From contig OW051492.1 in assembly GCA_932521035.1 (NCBI GenBank), forward strand, positions 2,480,001-2,544,000: a stretch of DNA of 64,000 nucleotides. The letters run 5' to 3'. The stretch is from Oscheius dolichura. Lineage: Eukaryota > Nematoda > Chromadorea > Rhabditida > Rhabditidae. A program made the translations under genes and the position numbers. Shown here in pieces: positions 48,340-58,000 of this stretch; position 1 is the first letter of the stretch, and each line of letters begins with the position of its first letter. The notes under the pieces are model-generated. The model searched no databases. It was not told where the DNA came from and worked only from the letters and a program-made list of their open reading frames with translations.

Positions 48340-50189
48340 ATGTCGTCTTCTTTCGACCAGAGTTCTCTCGATACAAGGAATGCACATCAACTCGTTTGTC
48401 ATTTTTCAAAAATTATTTGTATTTTTAGGCGTGCTATATTGATCGTGTCAAGCTGATAACCTCCATTATTTTCGGAAGGGTTTACAACATCAAATGTCAA
48501 ATCAATGTCTCCACGAAAGTTGTAAAAGTTGGATTTCCCTGTAAAGAGTGCCACCTCTGGCTGAAAACTCATAAAAATAGAGTTAACTCTAGTCGTCGGC
48601 TAACTGTAGGTCATAAACGATTATTTTAAATATCATATTTCAGACAGCTAATCCTCCTTTTCAAACATTTTGGTTGATATTTATGCATGTGAACAACGTA
48701 TCTGACGTTTGTAGGCCAATCCGCCTAACTTATACGCACCAGCAAGCTTTGCTGCAATTAAACGGAAATAAATTCCTTCAGGAATTACAGAAGATTCCGA
48801 GGTAAGAAATCACATTATTTACATGCAATAGTTTCAGCGCTGTATCTCAGCTGGCCTATGTAATGGCGGCGTTTCTTTCATCGCCGCAAGGTGTCTATCT
48901 TGTGAAATTGGAAACCATGTTTTTCGATTCTGCACTCATGGAGGAAATATTCAAAGAAGTCGGATTCCTTCAAAATGAAGTAAGTACATAAACAAATTAG
49001 TTGTAGACTGATTTCGGTATCTCTACGTATGTTTAACAGAATCAGTTGTGGACTGATTTCGGTATCTATACTTATGTTTACTGGAATCAGTCTACAACTG
49101 ATTCCGGTGTCTCTACGTAAAGATCTCATGCTTATGATTTTAACCGCTTGTTTACCTGTATTTGACCATTTCAGAGAATTGAACCTCGTACTGTGACGGC
49201 TTGCGGTCGAGATCTGATCAAGGTAATGGACATACTCATTGACCTACTGCGATGCCACACCACGGTAAGCCCTAATCAATTATTAAATGTTGTTATTTAG
49301 AGCAGAGCTTCCTCCAAGCGAGGTGAACTTAAAGACATGTGGCAAATGAGTATCTTCAACGGCATTCAGCCTGCCCGTACTATGGTTCCCACTAACCGCG
49401 GTGTAAAGAAGGTTGCCAATACCTTCAATGGTCAAATGAAAGGTAAACAAGCGGTTAAAATCACAAATAATTTCAGGAGACCTAACTCTACGTGGCCCAC
49501 AAGACGTCTACGTTCAAAACGACCATTTCGAAGACAGTTCGGAAGGTTTGGAAGACAGTTCGGAAGACGTCACGATGGAAGTCGAGGTTTAACAGGTTTT
49601 TTTTTTAAAATTTAACAATTACAGAGTGCCGAAGTGGCCTATGACTGGGGGAAGTCTTTTGTGGAGGCTTTGACTGTGATGACGTCGCTTCCATCATCGA
49701 TTCGAATGGAGAAGAAAATATTGGAGGTTTCGACTGTGGCCAAGTGCCTTCCATGGATTCGAATGGACAAGAAAATATTGGAGCTTTTGGAAGCGGAAAC
49801 AAAGTAAATTATTGTATTAACTAATTTATGTAATTTTAGACTTTGAACGAAGACAACTTCGTGTACGAGCTCAAACAAGGAAAAATAAAAAGGATAGCCA
49901 ATGTGAGCCCCGAAGTCAACGATTGTCAAGGTTTGACGGTAATATTGCTGTTTCATTGCCTATTTAATCTCATTGTTTATAGATGGAAGACATATCATGT
50001 CTTCATGAGAACAAGCTAACCATACGCTACCAGCAAGGAAAAGTAGCTCGATGTTACCGAATACAAGTTCCAAAAGTCGTTATAATGAAGAAACAAGAAT
50101 ATATTCGTATAAGCTTTGAAGGATCATCAAGTAAACGGTGGTTCCTTAACCCCAAAGCTCTTCCTTCCTATGTTTACTTATCACAATAA
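48340..50189 (+). CDS. Gene X1: unrecognised ten-exon gene, frameshifted in exon 8
   Basis: Exons 48340-48393, 48429-48605, 48644-48801, 48838-48979, 49175-49264, 49301-49442, 49477-49586, 49625-49803, 49840-49938, 49983-50189, collinear with X2. Visible parts: a Cys block (GFPCKECHLWLKTHKNRVNS), ANPPFQTFWLIFMHVNNVSD, a helical block (VSQLAYVMAAFLSSPQGVYL, ETMFFDSALMEEIFKEVGFL), GELKDMWQMSIFNGIQPART, acidic repeats (EDSSEGLEDSSEDVTMEVE) and a C-terminal block (NKLTIRYQQGKVARCYRI, SKRWFLNP). No family recognised. Exon 8 is 179 nt versus 189 in X2, so the SIDSNG-type repeat is out of frame and translation would end in exon 9. X1 may be a pseudogene, a truncated protein or an alternatively spliced gene. 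Confidence 0.6.
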
Positions 50190-50249
50190 AATTGTTTACG
50201 GCTTTTTCACTTTATTTTCCACTATATACAGAGAGACTGCTTTGTAATA

Positions 50250-50870
50250 CAATTTAGGCTACTGAAAGCCAGTCGCTGACTGGCGACTTATTCTATTCTA
50301 CTACAAAGCAGTCACCGACTGCATTTCAGTACCGTACTGATAGATATGCTGTAACTGCTTAGGATTGTGGGACATGGTATAGTCAACACCACAGGCGTGT
50401 AGCCCGTCCACAAATACCCCTCTGACTGTAATTTCAGCAGTCTACTGCCGACTGACGGCGATCGATACCCATCTCTATCTTTTTCGGACATGCCGTAGTT
50501 ACAAGTCCACTGGATGGGCTATAACTGTGAAATCCATTCACCCACTCGTTTCCAGTAACTTAATCTATTCTACTACAAAGCAGTCGGTGACTGGTTACCA
50601 GTACCGTACTGATGGATATGCTGTAACTGCTTAGGATTGTGGGACATGGTATAGTCAACACCACAGGCGTGTAGCCCGTCCACAAATACCCCTCTGACTG
50701 TAATTTCAGCAGTCTACTGCCGACTGACGGCGATCGATACCCATCTCTATCTTTTTCGGACATGCCGTAGTTACAAGTCCACTGGATGGGCTATAACTGT
50801 GAAATCCATTCACCCACTCGTTTTCAGTAACTTAATCTATTCTACTACAAAGCAGTCACCGACTGCATTT
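50250..50870. repeat. 272-bp tandem repeat between the two X/Y modules
   Basis: The phrase CTATTCTACTACAAAGCAGT recurs at about 50293, 50565 and 50837, giving a 272-bp period with two full units and the start of a third. Units are almost identical. Each has short palindromes of the type CAGTC-NN-GACTG (CAGTCACCGACTG, CAGTCGGTGACTG). The third unit runs into the 3' end of gene Y2. Confidence 0.93.
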
Positions 50871-51099
50871 CAGTAGTAGTTCGAAGAATCTCAAAATGGT
50901 TTGGATGACGTAATAGCCAAGAGAAGACTCTTTTGTTCTTATGGCAACCTGGATTGAGACAGGGGTGGTTCTTTGATCTGTTAATGCATTCAGCAGAGTG
51001 AGGTGTACTTATCCAGCGAGTCCGAAAACCGTTGAAAATGCTCCGTACGTATAATTTCCAGTCTTCTTCTTGTCCGTCGGATTCAATACCAGAGTCCAT
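50848..51099 (-). pseudogene. Gene Y2: paralogue of Y1, 3' end replaced by the tandem repeat
   Basis: The frame starts MDSGIESDGQEEDWKLYVRS and matches Y1 through the Cys/His core (NHPCLNPGCHKNKRVFSWL, RHPNHFEILRT). After that it enters the 272-bp repeat unit and stops 10 codons later (TEMQSVTAL), while Y1 continues for about 30 residues including a second exon. Residue identity with Y1 in the shared part is only about half, although the upstream promoter is nearly identical. It may still make a truncated protein; I label it pseudogene because the conserved end is missing. Confidence 0.55.
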
Positions 51100-51776
51100 T
51101 TCTGAAAACGGATAGTAAAGAAAAGTAAGGGCAAATAGAGTAACGAAAGGAAGAGAAAAAGGAAATATAAAAATAGCCGAGAAAAGAGAGAGAGCAGAAG
51201 TAAGCCGCCGTCAGGCCGAAAGTAGTTACGTGCCATTTTCGAGTCGACGACTGGTTTTAAACATCATAAATTCTTTTTTCTAATTTTTTTGTTTTCTATT
51301 GTTTATTATTCGTTTTATACTCTCTATAATTTGATTAAACAATAGAAAGAAATAAAATAAAAATTTTAGATAATTATAAAAATTATAGAGAGTAAAAAAC
51401 GGATAATAAACAACAGAAAACAAAAAAGTAATTGATTTTTTTCAAATTATATAATTATATAATAATCAGTCATTGACTGATTATCGTTATGTACATCGTG
51501 GTTGTATTGTTCTGCACTATACACTATATAGTGTAATTAGCTGTGTAAAAAGAAAAAAAAATAGAAAGAGGAAATATGAAAATAGCCGAGAAAAGAGAGA
51601 GAGCAGAAGTAAGCCGCCGTCAGGCCGAAAGTAGTTACGTGCCATTTTCGAGTCGACGACTGGTTTTAAACATCATAAATTCTTTTTTCTAATTTTTTTG
51701 TTTTCTATTGTTTATTATTCGTTTTATACTCTCTATAATTTTTATAATTATATAAAGTTAATTTAGGATATTGCAA
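51100..51776. promoter_or_regulatory. Duplicated promoters P2 and P3 with an inverted repeat between
   Basis: P2 (51100-51332, next to Y2) and P3 (51562-51776, next to X2) each repeat the P1 block. Between them an inverted repeat pairs 51291-51332 (GTTTTCTATTGTTTATTATT...) with 51381-51421 (...GATAATAAACAACAGAAAAC). Farther right is AATCAGTCATTGACTGATTA, a short palindrome like those in the 272-bp repeat. Confidence 0.75.
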
Positions 51777-53632
51777 ATGTCTTCGTTGGATGAGACTTCG
51801 TTGGATCAAGCACATCAAATCGTTTGTCGTTTTTCAAAAAATATTTGTATTTTTAGGCGTGTTTCACTGAGAGGTTCAAGCTGATCACCACAATTTGTTA
51901 CGGACGTGTCTACAACATCAAGGCTCAGGTTCCCGTCTCAACGAAAGTAACAAAAATAGGCTTCGCGTGTAAATATTGCCATATATGGATAAAAACCCAC
52001 AAAAATAGAGTTAACTCTAGCCGTCGGCTCACTGTAGGTCATAACCGATTATTTTTAATATCATATTTCAGAGAGCACATCCTCCTTTTCAAACATTCTG
52101 GATGATGTTTATGCATGTGAAAAACGTATCTGACGTTTGTAGGCCAATCCGCCTAACCTACACGCACAAGCAATCTTTGCTGGAAAACGGAAATAAATTC
52201 GTTGAGGAATTACAGAAGATTCCGAGGTAAGAAATCACATTATTTACATGCAATATTTTCAGCGCTGTTTCGCAATTGGCCTATCTAATGGCAGCTTTTC
52301 TTTCATCACCTCAAGGTGTCTATCTGGTGCAATTGGAAACAATGTTTTTTGACCCTGCCCTCATGGAGGAAATATTCAAAGAAGTCGGATTCCTTCAAAA
52401 TGAAGTAAGTACATAAACAAATTAGTTGTAGACTGATTTCGGTATCTCTACGTATGTTTAACAGAATCAGTTGTGGACTGATTTCGGTATCTATACTTAT
52501 GTTTACTGGAATCAGTCTACAACTGATTCCGGTGTCTCTACGTAAAGATCTCATGCTTATGATTTTAACCGCTTGTTTACCTGTCATTTGACCATTTCAG
52601 AGAATACAATCTGAGGCTCGTACTGTGACAGCTTCCGGTAGTGAGCTGATCAAGGTGATGGACACACTCATTGACCTACTTCGATGCCACACCTCGGTAA
52701 GCCCTAATAAATTATTAAATGTTGTTCTTTAGAGCAATGCTTCCTCCAAGAGAGATGAACTGAAAGACATGTGGAAGATGAGCATCTTCAACGGCATTAA
52801 GCCTGCTCGTACTATGGTCCCCACTACCCGCGGTGTAAAGAAGGTGGCGATTACCTTCAATGGTCAAATGACAGGTAAACAAGCGGTTAAAATCACAAAT
52901 AATTTCAGGAGAATTAACTCTATGTGGCCCACAGGACGTCTACGTTCAAGACGACAGTTTGGAAGACAGTTCGGAAGGTTTGGAAGACAGTTCGGAAGAC
53001 GTCACGATGGAAGACGAGGTTTAACAGGTTTTTTTTTAAATTTAACAATTACAGATCGAACAGAGCTTCGACTGTGGCGAAGTGGCCGACGAGCAGATCT
53101 TTGACTCTGGGGAAGTCGCTTCCATCGATTCGAATGGAGAAGAAGATTTTGGAGGTTTTGACTGTGGCGAAGTGCCTTCCATCGATTCGAATGGACAAGA
53201 AGATATTGGAGGTTTTGGAAGCGGCCCACGGGCCCGAAACAACGTAAATTATTGTATTAACTAATTTATGTAATTTTAGACCTTGAACGCAGTTGACAAC
53301 TTCGTGTACGAGTTGAAACAAGGAAAAATAAAGAAGATAGCCTATGTGTGCCCCGAAGACAACGATTATCAAGGTTTGACGGTAATATTGTGGTTTCCTT
53401 GCCTATTTAATCTCATTGTTTATAGATGGATGACATATCATGTCTTCATGAGAATAAGCTCACCATCCGCTACAAGCAAGGAAAAGTTGCTCGCTGTTAC
53501 CGCATCCGAGTTCCAAAAGAAGTTATAATCAAGAAAAAAGAATATATCTGTATAAGCTTTGAAGGACCCTCAAGTAAACGGTGGTTCCTTAACCCCGAAG
53601 CTGTTCGTTCCTATGTGTACTTATCACAATAA
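51777..53632 (+). CDS. Gene X2: intact ten-exon paralogue of X1, about 454 aa
   Basis: Exons 51777-51821, 51857-52033, 52072-52226, 52263-52404, 52601-52696, 52733-52874, 52909-53018, 53055-53243, 53280-53381, 53426-53632; all phases agree. Segments: CYGRVYNIKAQVPVSTKVTK with a C-x2-C-H block (FACKYCHIWIKTHKNRVNSS), a helical region, KDMWKMSIFNGIKPARTMVP, acidic repeats (LEDSSEGLEDSSEDVTMEDE) and three or four copies of a G-E-V-x-S-I-D-S-N-G-x-E-D unit (GEVASIDSNGEEDFGGFDCG). It ends with a Lys/Arg-rich block (NKLTIRYKQGKVARCYRIRV, SSKRWFLNPEAVRSYVYLSQ). No signal or TM; probably cytosolic or nuclear. Function unknown. A poly(A) signal overlaps the stop (CACAATAAAC). Confidence 0.7.
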
Positions 53633-53689
53633 ACTTGTTTACGGCTTTATTTTTCACTATAACTATACAGAGAGACTGCTTTGTAATAC

Positions 53690-53935
53690 AATTTAGGCTA
53701 CTGAAAGCCAGTCGGTGACTGGCAACTTAATCTATTCTACTATAAAGCAGTCGGTGACTGGTTACCAGTACCGTACTGATGGATATGCTGTAACTGCTTA
53801 GCATTGTGGGACAGAGTCTTGCCTACAACACAGTCGTGTAGCCCGTCGCCAAATACCCCTCTGACTGTAATTAGAGCAGTCTACTGCCGACTGAGCAAGC
53901 CGGTGACTGCTCAGCATCGTAACGTAGTCATAGGA
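53690..53935. repeat. Diverged partial unit of the 272-bp repeat downstream of X2
   Basis: Contains GGCTACTGAAAGCCAGTCGG, CTACTATAAAGCAGTCGGTG, ACCGTACTGATGGATATGCT and CTCTGACTGTAATTAGAGCA in the same order as the array at 50250, but interrupted and diverged. Confidence 0.85.
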
Positions 53936-55028
53936 GAAAATGTGCGCAAGAAATAAATATTTCTTCTGAAGATCCTACAAAAAAATCTTCTTTATTCTAA
54001 TTTTCTTGCTTCCAACACTGAAGAAACACTGAAGAAATGAATCTAAGGAATAAATAGCCGTTACCTTCCCTATGCTTGTTCCCTATATCCTCCAAAAAAT
54101 ATAAAAATATGTGGTAGTAGATTGATTTCAAAAAAAAGCTGAAAAAACAGGCGGCGAAGTATCAAGATGTAAACTAACCGCTAGCAAACCGATCCCCCAA
54201 GAGTCCATTGAGCACCAAGTCAGCCATGTAGTAGAAACATACATAAAAATATAACAAGATAGTAAAAAAACAATGTTACAGACAAAGAAACGAAGAAAAG
54301 AAAAGAAACGAAAACGCAGCGCGGGCACGAATAATTTAAAGGACTAGGAAAAGGTCCCGTAGCCGGAAAACCCGAGATTGGAAACGGACTATAATTTAGC
54401 AACAAAAATAATATGGAGAAAACAAGTACAAGCAAAGAAATACATACATTTGTTGACGAAACGATTTTTTCAGAAAAAGGACGCTAACAAAAAATGCAGC
54501 CCGCGAAAAAAGATCGTCATCATTTTCATAATTCCACCTGCAAGGCTAGGAAATACAGCAAACGACGAAAAACATTTATAGTAAACACCGTTCTCGAAAC
54601 CTTTCCCCCGCTTCTTGCAACCCGCTAAATTTGTAAAGCAAACAGAATGCTGACAACTAAACCAAGCTTCTTCAAATGAGAAAGTGTATTCGAGGGCTGG
54701 GCGGAATTGGGGTTGTCGAGATGGAACTTTCAATAGCAATCATTTTTCTTCTCACAGAAAGACTCCGGATTTGCTTGCGGATATAGTCCATTTCCAACGG
54801 ATATTTCTCGGGAAAACCTCTCCGCTACGGGACGTGGAAGCTTTCGGGCATGGTCCCATAGCGGAAACGCGCCGCCAAATTTGAATTCGTGGAATATCCG
54901 TTGGAAATGGACTATATCAATTCTTTACATTTTGATTTTTATCCATCTATAATGGATATAGACGGTTAAAAGGCTCTAACAATATAATGAAATTCTGAGC
55001 TTATTTTGTTGGTAACACCTCTATATCT
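53936..55028. other. 1.1-kb stretch without a supported gene; holds one palindrome
   Basis: AT-rich spacer between X2 and the IFT57 3' end. Open frames on both strands show no splice structure. The only recognisable element is the palindrome at 54781-54918. Confidence 0.5.
54781..54918. repeat. Palindromic element D
   Basis: Arms ATATAGTCCATTTCCAACGG and CCGTTGGAAATGGACTATAT extend to about 25 bp each around a GC-rich centre. A single diverged arm (GAGTCCATTTCCAGCGGATA) is present at about 6565 in a GRAMD1 intron. Confidence 0.88.
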
Positions 55029-58000
55029 TCAATATCCCCCAAAGATCTCCGCCGTATAGGCTGCCCGATCCTTCAACTGCGCATTGAGGACGGAGTTCTC
55101 CAAGACGCCGATCTGCACCGTCAGTGCCTGGATGTCCTGTTCCATCTTCAGGAGGGCCTGTTTGACCCGAACCATTGGAGCTGAAAGACTCTTTCTTTCT
55201 TTTTTTTCCGACGGGACCTACCCCCGTCGGTGGTCTTCGCCCCCTGTTCCTCTATCTGCTGTTTCAACTGGTCTATATCCTCCGAGATGCGCTGAAGGGA
55301 CTCCGTCCTCTCGTTGACCCCTCCCGAGGCTGATTTGTACCGTTCGCGGGCTTCGGCCCTCTTGTCTTGGGTCTCTCGGAACCGCGAGAGGAGGGCACTC
55401 ATCTGCTGGTTGAGACTCTTCTCCCGGGCGCCGATTCGCTCCATCGAGCGATTCAAATCCGTTGTTATCTACAAAAAGAAAATTATATTTTGGATGTGGC
55501 ACACTCACGGTGTCTAACTGTGGCTTGGTTTTCTCCATTAGATCGGACATTGTCTTGTTCATTGTGTTCATCTGCTCCAAATGCATTCTCCAGTCCTGAA
55601 ATCGCTCATTTCTCATGAATTTTTTTTATTTCTTTGCGTATTATATTTTTTACCCATTCTAAATTGCTATAAACCATAAATAAATCCGTAAAATATGATA
55701 GAATAAAAGAAAACCGTGATTTCAATGAGAAGTTCTCTTTTTGGTCTAAAAATTGATATTTCGAAGAGCTGTAGGCTTATTTTGGTATCAAAAACTGCCT
55801 TTCAATGTGGCCAATAGTTTCCAATAAAAATTAATAAATTTAGAGGTCCAAGTTCCGAGAAAAATGCATGTGAACACCGGGGTTTCCATTTTCAAGTACA
55901 CTCTGACGGCTTGTAAACAGCATACAAATGATATTCGGTCCATTCTTTCTCTGCTACTTTTCTTGATTTTTTTGTCGAATTCTTCTGTTTCATTTGGCTT
56001 TTCTTGTTTCAATTGAATGTAAATTTTATAAATTAGTTCTCGTTAGCATTAGAATTGTTTAATTCACCAGTTCGGTTGTAGTCTTCTCGTCTGTCCCGAT
56101 CTGTTTCATTTATTTACTCATGCGATAAAGAGTGTCAAGAGATGACGAGTTCACCTTGAGAACCGCCGTCTCTGACGTAAAATCTTATCACCTCGTTCTC
56201 TTTTAAAAAGCAAGCCTTGGGGACTAGGACAAGGTCAGGAATGGATCCTCCCCAGTCATCTATGGAGCCTCCTCCCGCTTACACGACCAATCCTCGGCCC
56301 CTTGCTACTGCTAATCCAGAGCCGGTTACTATAATCAATGTAGCAACACCATCCTGTTATGATCCATGTAGAAGTTCTCCCAGACCGATGTATACAGATG
56401 ACCGTAAGAAATAAAGAAATTGATAGGTGAACGGAGGAATTACAGAAATGCGAAGAGCTCGACTGATTCGTTGCATTGCTATTCCATTGATTTTCTGTAT
56501 TTTTAACATTTCTCTTGTTCTTATGATCTTATTTATTACTGGTGTTATTTAAATTGCTGCAAAATGGATAGAAAATCTTATGATCTCCACTTTGAAGCGA
56601 GGTACAAGGACAGTTGAAGAAAAAATGGCTCTGCCGTCGCCTTTCTTCTTTGTTTGATTATTTATCGTTATTGCTGTTGATTGTCTTAATTGTTAGCGAT
56701 TAGGTGATGTTTTTGTAGAGAAAATAATACAGATTTGATTTATTGTGTTCTACATTTGCTAATGAATAATTTTTGGTGTGCCCTGTCTCCGTGCCTTTCA
56801 CCTATAGAAATGCTATTCGTCCGTTGTTCGTATGTTTCTGATTCATTGCTCTTGCCATCCTTCTCACATTACTTTTCCCCTTCTACCAACTATGGTCTCC
56901 GCAAAAGATTCTTCAATCCTCAATCCGGATAAATTATATTTCAAGACGACAGAAATTCATACTATTGAAGTCAATGAAAGTGAGTCTGTAGATCGATTCC
57001 GAACATCTAAGATTCCAACTCCAAGAAATATTTTATGCAGTCGAGGTATTGTATAATTTCAAAAGAAACAATTTAGCAATTATAGGTAAAAGTCTACCAG
57101 TTTTCATTCTGTTGATTATTGTCTGTCTTGCAGCCAGTTTCGTCATTTACTTGCTCGTTTCTGCGATTCTTCATTCCTTCCGCCGTTGACAAATAAAATA
57201 ACCTGTTCTTGATTTGAATATTTTTTATATTCTTATTATTTTCTTATATCTTATTCTTATTTCTAGTGATTCCAAATGCTAAAATTGTCGTTGAAATTGA
57301 CTGTATTTCAACATTTGACCTACCCCGTGAGACAACAAAATCCCGCCCATAAATCTATTGTGAAAAATCGAAGTTTTATCAGTGATGGCCTCAGCGACGC
57401 AGCCAGCTAACGACTACGACACCATCTATGAATCCGGTGGCCGTCCACAGCAGCCCAACTATGGTGCTCCTCCTCCCTACCAGCCATCCGACCCCCCGCC
57501 CCAACAACCACAGACTAGAATATATTCCACCACTAATCCTCCTCCCATCGTGACACCTCAAGCCCAGCCGAATGTTGTCGTCGTTGGGCCCAGGCCACAA
57601 TATGTAGTAGTCGATCGGCATTGTATCGAGGAAATGCAACGTGAGTTTTTAGATTGAAAGGGGAAAAACATCGGCCATTTTCCTTATCTGTTAGCCAAAA
57701 AGGCGATGAGTCAGTATTTACTCCCAGCTGAGTTTGTGCAATCGATCCGGACAGTGTTTCATAAGGGAATAGAGGGACAGTCATAATTAAAACGACCCCG
57801 CTTTCGATACAGGACCGCCAGAACAAATTTGAGTACCCTTACACTACCCCTCCATTCAATAAAGCATAAAATAGAGGGCAGACTGAGAACATGTCGAAAA
57901 TATCAATCGGAAACATATTGGAGGAGTCGAAGTCGGTCCATTTCCCACTCGTAGCAGCTCGGTCATGAAAAAATAACAAGGCGCTCATTTTGAATAAAAG

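Noticed and set aside
50250-50870. CRISPR-like array
   Set aside because: Repeats are 272 bp, adjacent and without unique spacers, and the genome is eukaryotic.
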